The translations under genes were made by a program, and so were the position numbers. From Insolitispirillum peregrinum (GTDB lineage: Bacteria; Pseudomonadota; Alphaproteobacteria; Rhodospirillales; Rhodospirillaceae): a stretch of DNA of 64,000 bases. Position 1 is the stretch's first letter, and every line of letters begins with the position of its first letter. Location: assembly GCF_900156605.1 (NCBI RefSeq), contig NZ_FTOA01000009.1, positions 1-64,000 on the forward strand, written 5' to 3'. The notes below the pieces were generated by a model that was not told the origin of the DNA, ran no database searches, and saw only the letters and a program-made list of their open reading frames with translations. Positions 17,921 through 27,050 of the stretch are shown here, piece after piece.

Positions 17921-19432
17921 ATGTCTCATTCTTCTGTCACACCTCCGCGTGGGGCACGCCAGACCCTGACGCTGCTGGCCGTCTGTCTGGCCGCCATCGC
18001 CATGCCGCTGACCTTTACCGGGACGGCGGTTGCCTTGCCTGCCATCGGTCGGGCCCTTGGTGGTGGCCCGGTTGCGATGGCCTGGGTGACCAATGCCTTC
18101 ATGCTGACGTTTGGTTCAGCCCTGATGGCGGCAGGGGCGCTGGCCGACAGTTACGGGCGTCGCCGGATCTTTCTCGGTGGGGCACTGCTCTTTGCGCTGT
18201 TTTCGCTGGCTCTTGTTTTTGCCCCCACCATTCTGGTTTTTGACCTGTTGCGGGGAGGTCAGGGGCTAGCGGCTGCGGCAGCTTATGCGGGGGGCATGGC
18301 GGCCTTGGCGCAAAGTTTTGAGGGGCGCGCCCGCCTGCGTGCCTTCAGCCTTGTCGGCACCAGCTTCGGGATCGGTTTGTCCCTTGGTCCGGTAGCTTCC
18401 GGGGTGCTTATGTCTGCCTTTGGCTGGCGCAGTATCTTCCTTTCTGTTGTGGCTGTTACGATGGTCGCCTTCCTGCTTGGGCGGAACACTTTGTCCGAAA
18501 GCCGTGATCCGGATGCGGCTGGCCTTGACTGCTGGGGGGTGTGCAGCTTCACGGCGATGCTGGCCTTTTTCACCTGTGCCATGCTCCTTGTCCCCGCTCG
18601 GGGCTGGAGCAACAGCCTGAGTCTGGCACTGTTTTTTTGTGCGGCCCTGTGTCTGCTGGCGTTTGTGCTGATCGAGCGTACCAGTCTCCGGCCCATGCTC
18701 GACCTGACGCTGTTTCGCTATCCCCGTTTTGTCGGAGTGCAATTGCTGGCCGCCGCCCCGGCCTATGGCTTTGTGGTGCTGCTGATTCTGTTGCCGTTGC
18801 GTTTTGTCGGCATTGAAGGCATAGGGGAAGTCTCTGCCGGACTGCTGATGATTGCCCTGTCGGCGCCCCTGCTCGTGCTGCCGATGCTGGCGGGGGCTTT
18901 GACCCGCTGGCTGCGGCCCGCAGCGATCTGTGGCGTTGGGCTGGCGATGTCGGCTGGTGGTCTGTGCTGGTTGGCGCTGACACCGCCGGGGCTGTCCTCG
19001 TGGGCCATGGCCGTGCCGATGCTGCTGATCGGTGCTGGTATGGCTCTGCCCTGGGGATTGATGGACGGGCTGGCGGTCAGTGTGGTGCCAAAGGAACGGG
19101 CCGGGATGGCGACGGGTATCTTTTCAACCGTGCGCGTTGCAGGGGAAGGGGTAGCGCTGGCGGTGGTCGGTGCGATCCTTGCCATGTTGACCGCCCACAA
19201 GATCGGTATGGCCGGACTGGCGGGTTCGGCACTCGCGGCGGGGCAGCGGCTGGCAGGTGGTGATCTTGCCGGGGCGTTGCTGGCGGTGCCCGGCGCTGAA
19301 CGCGGGCTGCTGATGGCGCTCTATGGCGAGGCGTTTGGTCAGCTGCTCTTCGGCCTTGCCCTGATTACCGTGGTGACGGCAGGCGTGGTGTTCCTGTTCC
19401 TGGGACAGGACGAGACAGACGGCAACACGTGA
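17921..19432 (+). CDS. MFS transporter, DHA2 family (14-TM drug exporter)
   Basis: 503 aa with about 14 membrane segments, the length and layout of the EmrB/QacA (DHA2) group. Motif A is GALADSYGRRRIFLGGALLF, and the helix 5 motif C region has the Gly-rich GIGLSLGPVASGVL. It exports drugs or metabolites with proton antiport in characterised relatives. The start is the ATG at 17921 (MSHSSV). It is divergent from LysR and followed by a strong terminator, so it is probably monocistronic. Confidence 0.9.
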   Translation: MSHSSVTPPRGARQTLTLLAVCLAAIAMPLTFTGTAVALPAIGRALGGGPVAMAWVTNAFMLTFGSALMAAGALADSYGRRRIFLGGALLFALFSLALVFAPTILVFDLLRGGQGLAAAAAYAGGMAALAQSFEGRARLRAFSLVGTSFGIGLSLGPVASGVLMSAFGWRSIFLSVVAVTMVAFLLGRNTLSESRDPDAAGLDCWGVCSFTAMLAFFTCAMLLVPARGWSNSLSLALFFCAALCLLAFVLIERTSLRPMLDLTLFRYPRFVGVQLLAAAPAYGFVVLLILLPLRFVGIEGIGEVSAGLLMIALSAPLLVLPMLAGALTRWLRPAAICGVGLAMSAGGLCWLALTPPGLSSWAMAVPMLLIGAGMALPWGLMDGLAVSVVPKERAGMATGIFSTVRVAGEGVALAVVGAILAMLTAHKIGMAGLAGSALAAGQRLAGGDLAGALLAVPGAERGLLMALYGEAFGQLLFGLALITVVTAGVVFLFLGQDETDGNT

Positions 19433-19452
19433 GCCTCGGCCATTGGCGCAGC

Positions 19453-19486
19453 AAAAAGCCCCCCGGTTGATCGCCGGGGGGCTTTT
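19453..19486. terminator. Strong bidirectional terminator between MFS and degP
   Basis: A GCCCCCCGG stem with A and T tracts (19453-19486, loop TTGATCG) separates two convergent genes and can serve both. Confidence 0.85.
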
Positions 19487-19509
19487 CCTGTTGTGGCTAT
19501 GGGACGCGC

Positions 19510-21039
19510 TTATTCGGTCAGCGGCAGAGCCACAAAGCGCATGCCCGAGCTGTTCTGAACCAGCAGAAGCAGCGATTTGCGACCGGTTTCCTTGGCCTTG
19601 GCCGCCTGAGCGGTCAGGTCGGCCGGGGCGGTGAGGGCGGTCTGGTTGGCCTCGACGATCACATCGCCCTGACGCAGACCTTTTTCGGCGGCCTGACTCT
19701 TGGCGTTGACGTCGGTCACCACCAGCCCCTTGGCATCGGCGGGGATGTCAAAGCGTTCGCGGCTGGCGTCACTCAGCGGGGCGACGTTGATGCCCAGCGC
19801 GGCAATGGCGGTATCACCGACTTCGGCGGTCGGGGCGGCCTTGGCCGGGGCTTCGCTGTCCTGTTCGTCTTCTTCGGCCAGCTCGCCGACGGTGACTTTC
19901 AGGGTCTTGCGTTCACCGTTGCGCCAGACTTCCATCGACACCTTGGAACCGATTTCGGTTTCGGCGACGATGGCGGGCAGGCGGCGCATGTCCTTGATCT
20001 CGCGACCGTTGAACTCCAGCACCACATCCCCGACCTGCACGCCAGCCGTAGCAGCCGGGCTGCCGTCCTGGATCGAGGATACCAGCGCACCATAGGTCCG
20101 CTTCAGCCCGAGGCTTTCGGCGATTTCGTCGCTGACGGTCTGGATGCGCACCCCCAGCCAGCCACGGCGGGTCTTGCCGTACTTGCGCAGATCGGTCAGC
20201 ACCTGCTTGGCGAGGTTGGCAGGGGTGGCAAAGCCGATTCCGACCGAGCCGCCCGACGGCGAGAAGATGGCGGTGTTGATGCCGATCACTTCGCCGTCCA
20301 TGTTGAACAGCGGACCACCCGAGTTGCCACGGTTGATCGAGGCATCGGTCTGGATGAAGCTGTCATAGGGACCGGCGTTGATGTCGCGGGTCTTGGCCGA
20401 GATGATCCCGGCGGTGACGGTGCCGCCCAGACCGAACGGGTTGCCGATCGCCATCACCCAGTCACCAACGCGGGCCTGATCGGAATCGCCAAAGCTGACC
20501 GAGGGCAGCTTGCGCTTGGTGTCAACCTTCAGCAGGGCCACGTCAACCTTGGCATCCCGACCGACCACTTCGGCCTTCAGCACGGTATCGTCGTACAGGA
20601 TGACGGTGATTTCTTCGGCGTCCTGAATGACGTGGTTGTTGGTGACGATATAGCCTTCGGGGTCGATGATGAACCCCGAGCCGAGTGAAGTGGCGCGGCG
20701 GGGAATGGCGTTCTGGTTGTTGCCATTGCCGTTGCCACGCTTGTCGAAGAATTCCTTGAAGAACTCGTCAAACGGCGAGCCGGGGGGGAACTGCGGCATT
20801 TCCGGGCCGCGGTCGGACATGATGGTGGTGGTGGAAATATTCACCACAGCGGGTTGCAGGCGCTCGGCCAGATCGGCAAAGCCGTCCGGGGTGCCGCGGG
20901 CGTGGGCGGGGCTGGCGGTCAGGGTGGCCACGGTCAAGGACAGGACCATCATGGCCGCGACCAGCAACGACCAGGGCTTGCTTGCTCCACCGGGGATGCG
21001 GGCTTTTGCCCGTTCCGGGTATCCGGGGTTCAACGTCAC
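19510..21039 (-). CDS. degP: Periplasmic Do-family serine protease DegP/HtrA
   Basis: 509 aa from a GTG at 21039. That start has GGAGG six bases ahead, whereas the frame stays open to an ATG at 21132 without such a site. A membrane segment (SLLVAAMMVLSLTVATLTAS) and AHA cleavage site form the signal peptide, preceded by an unusually long n-region of about 24 residues. The catalytic triad is visible as His in NNHVIQDA, Asp in KVDVALLKVD and Ser in GNSGGPLFN. Two PDZ domains follow (WLGVRIQTV... and the C-terminal AEKGLRQGDVIVEAN). It degrades or refolds damaged envelope proteins. Confidence 0.95.
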   Translation of the reverse strand: MTLNPGYPERAKARIPGGASKPWSLLVAAMMVLSLTVATLTASPAHARGTPDGFADLAERLQPAVVNISTTTIMSDRGPEMPQFPPGSPFDEFFKEFFDKRGNGNGNNQNAIPRRATSLGSGFIIDPEGYIVTNNHVIQDAEEITVILYDDTVLKAEVVGRDAKVDVALLKVDTKRKLPSVSFGDSDQARVGDWVMAIGNPFGLGGTVTAGIISAKTRDINAGPYDSFIQTDASINRGNSGGPLFNMDGEVIGINTAIFSPSGGSVGIGFATPANLAKQVLTDLRKYGKTRRGWLGVRIQTVSDEIAESLGLKRTYGALVSSIQDGSPAATAGVQVGDVVLEFNGREIKDMRRLPAIVAETEIGSKVSMEVWRNGERKTLKVTVGELAEEDEQDSEAPAKAAPTAEVGDTAIAALGINVAPLSDASRERFDIPADAKGLVVTDVNAKSQAAEKGLRQGDVIVEANQTALTAPADLTAQAAKAKETGRKSLLLLVQNSSGMRFVALPLTE

Positions 21040-21224
21040 TTGCGGGCCTCCGTATGGATGGACAGACACAGTCAATACTCGCAACAGGGTAAACCGTTCC
21101 CCCGATGTGGGGCAATGGCCGAAGGGCTTCAATGATCTAACCGACTTTTCATCAAAGTCACGGGCCAGTGATCAGCGCCCTCTGTCTTGCGGGGACGAGC
21201 CATTTTCTCTTTTCGTCCCATGCT

Positions 21225-23333
21225 CTACCGCCCTTCCCGCCGCCACGCAATGAACATTCCGGTGAGAAACAGCAGCGCCAGCACCGGCGCGGGCAGCAGG
21301 GGCGTCTGATGCAGGCCCTGCAGGGTGCTTTCCCCGTTGCGGCGCAGGCCCAGCCAGTGGCCGCCGTTCATGGCGCTGGCCGAGGCGGTCGGGCGGCGGA
21401 TGGCGGGCAGGGTGATGGCAGGCGGCTGTTCACTCAGCCAGAAAACGCCGCCGCCGCTGGCATCGGCCAACGGGCGCAGGCGGTCGGGGGTGGCGACCAC
21501 CATCTGCTCTTCCAGCGGATCGCTGGTGGTGACGGCAACCATGGTGCGCTGCGTGCCATCGGAAATGGCCCAGCCGCCTGTTTGTGGGGCCGGGAAGCGG
21601 GCAGTGGCTCCGGTCGGGGATGGTGTCAGGGCAAGGGTCTGGCTGTGACCATCGGGGGCGGTGACGGTCAGGGGAGGGAGTGGGGCTTGCGGATCATCAA
21701 GACTGCGGCGCAGGACCTCGATGTCGGGCGGTGTGCCTGCGGTGGCTGGACGCAGGTGCGCCAGCAGGGCGTTTTCTTCCAGCTCCGGTTCGGCCATCAG
21801 CCAGTGGGCCAGACGGCGGATCAGTTCCTGCTGCGGGCCGCCACCCTCCCAGCCCTTGCCCCACAGCCACACCGTATCCGACAGCAACAGCCCGATCCGG
21901 CCCTTGCCGACGTGATCGACCACCAGCAACGGTGCCTGATCGGGTCCGGTCAGCAGAACCACCCCGCTGCGGGTGGTGGCTTCGGTGGCCCGCAACCATG
22001 GCCCCCAGTGTGATGCGCCCTGCTCGATCAGCGGGGCGGTGATCGGATGGCGTGCGGCCACGGCGGACGGTTGCGGGGTGAACGATTGCGTCAGCAGCGT
22101 CCCTGTCGGGGCGGCAGGCAGTATGTCGGCCAGCGGCGTATCATACAACGAGGTGACGCCAGCGTATTCCGGCCCGACCGCCAGCATCACCGCGCCGCCG
22201 TCGCGGACATAGTTGGCGACATTGCCCAGATAATGCAGCGGAATCAGGCCCAACTGGCTGTAGCGGTCAAAGATCACCAGATCAAAGTCGTCCAGCCGCT
22301 CTTCAAACAGCTCGCGGATGGGGAACGGGATCAGCGACAGCTCGTTCAGTGGCGTCGGGTCTTCCTTTTGCGGCAACCGCATGATGGTGAAATGGACCAG
22401 ATCGACGTTCGGGTCGGCTTTCAACAGGCTGCGCCAGGCGCGTTCGCCGATGTGGGGCTCGCCGGAAATCAGCAGCACCCGCAGGCGGTCCCGCACGCCG
22501 TTGATCGACAGGACGGCGCGGTTGTTGCTGATCGACGGCTCGTGCGGGCGGGCGGGCACCGAGGCATCAATCACGTTCAGGCCCGCCTGTGCCACCGGAA
22601 CGGTGACGGTGACCGGGGCGTTGACGCTGACCTGCTGCACGATGTCTTCGCTCTGGCCGCTGCGCAGGGTGAGTGGAAGCTGGCTCCCCGCTGGCAGGGT
22701 GGGGTCGTCAATGCGCAGGGTGACGGTCACCGTTGCCCCGACCAGACCAAACGACGGCGCGCTGTCCACCACCATCCGGCGGTCGGTTTCGCCGCGCTGG
22801 CCGGTTAGCAGGGTATGCACCGGGGCCGGGAAGGTCGGAGTGGGCGGGATGTCGTGAGCCTGTCCATCGGTGATCAGGATGGCTCCGGCCAGACGCTGGC
22901 GGGGGATATCGCTGATCGCCCGCTCCAGCGCCGCAAACAGCCGGGTGCCGGTGGGCTCGCTGACCGGCACCTGTGACAGGCGCACCACCCGCGTTTCCAG
23001 AGTCGGGTCTTTCGCCAGTTGCTCTCGCAAAACCTGCTCGGCGGCGGCGGCTTGCTGCGGTCGGTCGGCCAGCGACTGGCTGGCGCTGTCGTCAACCACC
23101 ACCACCGCCACATCGGGGACCGGGGTGCGGGTGGCCTCCAGCATCTGCGGATTGGCCAGCCCGAGGGCGAGCACGACAAAGGCCGCCAGCCGCCACAGGC
23201 TGCCCGGTGCGCGCCGCCACAGGGCGGGCAGGCTGAGGGCCAGCATCACGGCACAGGCCACCGCCCACCATGACCAGGGCAGCAACGGTGCCCATTCCAC
23301 GCTGATATCGACCATCGCAGGCAAGGACCTCAT
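21225..23333 (-). CDS. Conserved membrane protein of the MoxR/DUF58 operon (VWA- and GATase-like fold)
   Basis: 702 aa. Two N-terminal helices (PLLPWSWWAVACAVMLALSL; LWRLAAFVVLALGL), a large periplasmic middle region and a single C-terminal helix (APVLALLFLTGMFIAW). The stretch DVAVVVVDDSASQSLADRP looks like a von Willebrand A metal-site remnant (DxSxS variant), and the later part resembles the glutamine amidotransferase-like domains of BatA/BatB-type proteins. Its ATG overlaps the upstream stop (ATGA), and GGAG lies upstream. It is the last gene of the four-gene operon. The molecular role is not established. Confidence 0.75.
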   Translation of the reverse strand: MRSLPAMVDISVEWAPLLPWSWWAVACAVMLALSLPALWRRAPGSLWRLAAFVVLALGLANPQMLEATRTPVPDVAVVVVDDSASQSLADRPQQAAAAEQVLREQLAKDPTLETRVVRLSQVPVSEPTGTRLFAALERAISDIPRQRLAGAILITDGQAHDIPPTPTFPAPVHTLLTGQRGETDRRMVVDSAPSFGLVGATVTVTLRIDDPTLPAGSQLPLTLRSGQSEDIVQQVSVNAPVTVTVPVAQAGLNVIDASVPARPHEPSISNNRAVLSINGVRDRLRVLLISGEPHIGERAWRSLLKADPNVDLVHFTIMRLPQKEDPTPLNELSLIPFPIRELFEERLDDFDLVIFDRYSQLGLIPLHYLGNVANYVRDGGAVMLAVGPEYAGVTSLYDTPLADILPAAPTGTLLTQSFTPQPSAVAARHPITAPLIEQGASHWGPWLRATEATTRSGVVLLTGPDQAPLLVVDHVGKGRIGLLLSDTVWLWGKGWEGGGPQQELIRRLAHWLMAEPELEENALLAHLRPATAGTPPDIEVLRRSLDDPQAPLPPLTVTAPDGHSQTLALTPSPTGATARFPAPQTGGWAISDGTQRTMVAVTTSDPLEEQMVVATPDRLRPLADASGGGVFWLSEQPPAITLPAIRRPTASASAMNGGHWLGLRRNGESTLQGLHQTPLLPAPVLALLFLTGMFIAWRREGR

Positions 23334-26125
23334 TGCGGCAGGCGCTCCAGCAAGGCGGGCAGATGAATCTGATCGGCCTTATAGGTGCCGGTCAGGGTGT
23401 AGAGAACCATGTTGATGCCACTGCGCCCGGCTTGCTCACGGCCATGCTCGCCACCATTCAGCATCGGGAACATCGGTGAGCCGTTGGGGGATCTGGCCCA
23501 GGCGCGGCCCCAGTCCTGCGTCGAGACGACGATGGTTGACACACCATCGGCCCGCTGGTCGGGGCTTTCCAGCCAGACGGTACCGGGGGCGCGGCCGGGC
23601 AGCGCGGCACTGAGGTAATAGGCGCGGGTCAGGACATGATCGGGGGGCAGGGGGATCAGGCCGCTGATGTGCAGGGCATCAAGCAGCTCGACCAGAAACG
23701 GCTGGCTGTCGGCCCCGGCCCCGTCCAGCACCACCAGCCCGCCCTGGCCGCGGTACTGGGCGATTTTCTGCACAACGGTCGGGGTGACGCGCAGCGCCGC
23801 CGCGCCATCGCTGACCGGCCAGTACAGCAGGGGGAAAAACAGCAGCGGGTCACTGTCCAGCGACACCGCCACCGGCGGAGCCAGCGTGACGGCGGTGCGG
23901 GCGTTGACCAGCGCGGTCAGCGCTTGCAGGGCAGCGGCACTGATGGCGTCCTGCGCCGGATCGCCGGTCTGGACATAGCCCAGACGGGTTGCGAGCAGGT
24001 CGGTTTCGGCGGCATCGGCAGACGGGGTGCCGGTCAGCAGGCTGCCTGCGGTCAGCATCACGGCGACGGTGGCTCGCCAGCGGGGCAGCAGGCCGCGCAG
24101 AAGCAGCGTCAGCAGGCTGTCGAGCAGCAGCAGCAGCAGGGCGGCGGTCAGCAGCGGCGGACGCAGGTCCAGCGAGCGATCCTGATCGGGGGTCAGTCCC
24201 CGCACCTGCACCCCTGACGGCAAGGCGGGCAGCGGGATCAGGGTACGGTCGGCAGTGCCGAGATTGAGGGCCTGCCGTTGACCATCCGCGCCATAGAGTC
24301 CCGGCGGGTGGTCCGGGGCCTGCACCATCGGCAGTGCGGCCGTGTCAGCGGCGAGATGCAGCGGGCGGGCGGTAGCGGGTGCGGGCAACAGCCGTCCGGT
24401 GCCATCCAGCGTCAAGGCCGGAGGCAGCACCAGCGGCGAGCCGTCATTGCTGGCCTCGCCGGTCCGTGCCGCCCCCAGACTGACCAGCCGGTTGAGCAGG
24501 GCCGGGAACAGACCGGACAGCGGCAGGCTGCTCCACGACGGATCGGCGGCGGTGTGAATCAGCACCAGCCAGCCCTTGCCGGAGGGAGTGCCGCTGACCA
24601 GCGGCGTTCCATCGCTCAGGCGGGCCCAGGTCCGGCGGTCAAGGTCAACGCCTTTGGCGATGGCGGCAGCCGGGTCGGGCAGCACCTGCGCCCGCACGGT
24701 CAGGTCTTTGGGCAGCGGCAGACCCTGTAGCGGGCTGTGTTCGGGATAGGCAGCCAGCCCCAGCGGCTTGGTCCATGACAGGCTGCCGCCCAGCGCCCGG
24801 TTGCCACTGCGCACCGGCACCGCCAGCAGACTGTCGCCGGCACTGACCGACGGCGACTGTCCGGCCAGTGCGGCCCCGGCGAAGCGGATCAGGACGCCGC
24901 CATCCTGAACCCAGCGGGACAGGTGCTCCTGTTCGGTGGGGGACAGTTGCGGATCAACCACGATCAGGGCGCGGATCGGGCGGGCCAGCAGCTCGTCGAG
25001 GCCACCCTTGTACAGCGGGGCGTTGGGCGGCAGGGCACGGGTGAGATAGGTGGTGCTGTCGAGCAGCGGCACCATCGCTTGCCCCTGACCGGGGGGCGTC
25101 AGCAGGCCGACCGGATGATGCCGCCAGCCATCGCCCAGCAGCGAGACCGCCCCGGCTCCGGCACGCTGGCCGTCGCTGGTGGTGACCCGAATGGCCTGCA
25201 CGCCTGCCAGCAGGTCGGCAGGCAGGGCGAGGGTTGCCTCGCCGGTATCGGCTCCGGCGGCGAAGGTCAGCGGGGCGCTGCCCAGACCAAGGCCGTGATC
25301 GTCAACGGCCTCAACGGTAACGGTTGCCAGCGGGGTGGTTGACGAGGCCGGGCGGCGAACCATCACCCGCATGCCGTCGGCCTGCCGTTGCGGCGGCAGG
25401 GTCAGCAGCGGCAGCAGCAGGTCGGTGGCCACCTGATCGGCGGCCGGAGCGCGCACGGTCAGGCTGCCCAGGCGCTGGAGGGCTTCGGCGAGGGCAACGC
25501 TGTCGTCGGGGCCGGGGGTGGCGAGGCCGCCGCTGAACCACACCGCATCGGCAGCCTGCAACGCTGACGCCCGCTCGCCGAGGCTGGCGCGCACGGCGGC
25601 CAGCGCGGCGCGGTGGTCGCTGTCCCACGGTTGCGGGGCGAGTTGGCGGATGGCTTCGCGGGCGGCGTTGGCGGTGTCGAACAGGCGGACGGACAGGGCG
25701 GTGCCATCGGCGGGCGGTGCGGTGGTCAGCAGGGCGAGCGGGCGCTGTTGGCGGTCGGCTTGTTCGAGGGTGGCCAGCAGGGCCTGTTGCCGCTGGCTCC
25801 AGCCGGGGGCGGCGCTCCAGCCATCATCGACCACCAGCAACAGCGGTCGGCCTGCCACGGCAGTCCCATTGGGCGAGATAATCGGCTGAGCCAGCCCGAG
25901 CAGCACCAGCGCCACCATCAGCAGCCGCAGGGCCAGCAGCCACCACGGGGTATGGACGCTTTCCGGGGTGCTGGCCTGCAATCCCAGCAACAGGCGCACG
26001 GGCGGAAAGCTCTGGCGGCGCGGCAGGGGCGGGGTCAGGCGCAACAGCCACCAGATGACCGGCAGAACGGCAAAGCCCGCCAGCGCCAGCGGGGCGGCAA
26101 AGGCCAGCGGCCCGAGCGCCATCAT
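23330..26125 (-). CDS. DUF4159 domain protein with BatA N-terminal domain
   Basis: 931 aa. The N-terminal region (LALAGFAVLPVIWWLLRLTP, with PPLPRRQSFPPVRLL after it) is the aerotolerance-regulator/BatA N-terminal domain. A long extracytoplasmic part follows, then a membrane segment near 665-690 (LLTAALLLLLLDSLLTLLLR) and a C-terminal DUF4159 domain (LATRLGYVQTGDPAQDAISA; FPLLYWPVSDGA). It overlaps its upstream and downstream neighbours by four bases each. It probably assembles with the MoxR ATPase and DUF58 protein at the envelope. The function is unknown beyond this conserved association. Confidence 0.85.
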   Translation of the reverse strand: MMALGPLAFAAPLALAGFAVLPVIWWLLRLTPPLPRRQSFPPVRLLLGLQASTPESVHTPWWLLALRLLMVALVLLGLAQPIISPNGTAVAGRPLLLVVDDGWSAAPGWSQRQQALLATLEQADRQQRPLALLTTAPPADGTALSVRLFDTANAAREAIRQLAPQPWDSDHRAALAAVRASLGERASALQAADAVWFSGGLATPGPDDSVALAEALQRLGSLTVRAPAADQVATDLLLPLLTLPPQRQADGMRVMVRRPASSTTPLATVTVEAVDDHGLGLGSAPLTFAAGADTGEATLALPADLLAGVQAIRVTTSDGQRAGAGAVSLLGDGWRHHPVGLLTPPGQGQAMVPLLDSTTYLTRALPPNAPLYKGGLDELLARPIRALIVVDPQLSPTEQEHLSRWVQDGGVLIRFAGAALAGQSPSVSAGDSLLAVPVRSGNRALGGSLSWTKPLGLAAYPEHSPLQGLPLPKDLTVRAQVLPDPAAAIAKGVDLDRRTWARLSDGTPLVSGTPSGKGWLVLIHTAADPSWSSLPLSGLFPALLNRLVSLGAARTGEASNDGSPLVLPPALTLDGTGRLLPAPATARPLHLAADTAALPMVQAPDHPPGLYGADGQRQALNLGTADRTLIPLPALPSGVQVRGLTPDQDRSLDLRPPLLTAALLLLLLDSLLTLLLRGLLPRWRATVAVMLTAGSLLTGTPSADAAETDLLATRLGYVQTGDPAQDAISAAALQALTALVNARTAVTLAPPVAVSLDSDPLLFFPLLYWPVSDGAAALRVTPTVVQKIAQYRGQGGLVVLDGAGADSQPFLVELLDALHISGLIPLPPDHVLTRAYYLSAALPGRAPGTVWLESPDQRADGVSTIVVSTQDWGRAWARSPNGSPMFPMLNGGEHGREQAGRSGINMVLYTLTGTYKADQIHLPALLERLPQ

Positions 26126-27048
26126 GACCGGCCTCCGGGGGCAGACGGCAGGCTGAGGGCATGGAACAGGGTGCCAAGGGCCTGTTGCGGCGGGTGATCG
26201 GTATGATGGACGGCAAAGGTCCAGCCCACCGCCCGTGCCGCATCGGCCAGCGCGGCGCGATGGTGGCTCAGGCGGTGCAGATAGGCGGCGCGCAGGTCTT
26301 CGGCCCGGCTGGTCAGCAGCGCGGTGTATGCATCGCCGGGGGCCTCGAAACGCACCCGCCCATGAAAGGGAAAGCCTTCTTCGGCGGGATCGAGTACCTG
26401 CAACAGATGACCACGGGCCCCCTCGGCGGCCAGCGTGCGCAGGCGGGCCACCGTTTCGGGGATCGGGGTCAGAAAGTCGGCCAGCAGAACAGCGGAGGCA
26501 TGACGGGGCAGGGGCAGGGCGGGCGGCAACGACAGTTCGGCATCATCGCTGGTGGTGGGCGGGCGGTGCAGCCGTTCGGCGATTTGTGGCAGGTGATGAC
26601 AGGCACGGGCATCGGCCAGCGAGGGGGCTCCCGCACTCAGCAGCGCCAGCCGTTCGCCGCCCCGCTGGAGCAGAACCGCCAGCGCCAGCAGCAACAGGTC
26701 ACAACGGTTCTGTTTGTCGGGCAGGGTGGGCTGCGACCGCCAGGCCTGACTGCTGCCACTGGATCGCCACAGGTAGATGGTCTGGCTGCTGCTCCATTCC
26801 CGCTCGCGGACGGCGGCGCGCTCGCCTTTGGCCGTCTGCCGCCAGTCGATCATTGCCGCGCTGTCGCCGGGGGCATAGGGACGGAACTGCCAGAAATCAT
26901 CCCCGCGCCCCTGACGGCGGCGGCCATGGTTGCCCAGCCCGCTGGCGGCGGCCACCCGTTGGGCAGCAACCAGCAGGGGCGGCAACGGGCCTGCGGCCAT
27001 TTCAGCCGCAAGCAGGCGGCGGGCTGCGGACGGCGGGGGGGCGGCCAT
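26122..27048 (-). CDS. DUF58 domain protein
   Basis: 308 aa. The DUF58 hallmark is clear near the middle of the first half: FRPYAPGDSAAMIDWRQTAK, followed by EREW. The remainder has a VWA-like fold that in this family lacks the full metal site. It lies two bases after the MoxR-type ATPase gene and overlaps the DUF4159 gene by ATGA, the usual MoxR-DUF58 pairing. It is thought to be a partner of the ATPase in envelope or cofactor maturation; the specific client is unknown. Confidence 0.9.
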   Translation of the reverse strand: MAAPPPSAARRLLAAEMAAGPLPPLLVAAQRVAAASGLGNHGRRRQGRGDDFWQFRPYAPGDSAAMIDWRQTAKGERAAVREREWSSSQTIYLWRSSGSSQAWRSQPTLPDKQNRCDLLLLALAVLLQRGGERLALLSAGAPSLADARACHHLPQIAERLHRPPTTSDDAELSLPPALPLPRHASAVLLADFLTPIPETVARLRTLAAEGARGHLLQVLDPAEEGFPFHGRVRFEAPGDAYTALLTSRAEDLRAAYLHRLSHHRAALADAARAVGWTFAVHHTDHPPQQALGTLFHALSLPSAPGGRS

Positions 27049-27050
27049 GG

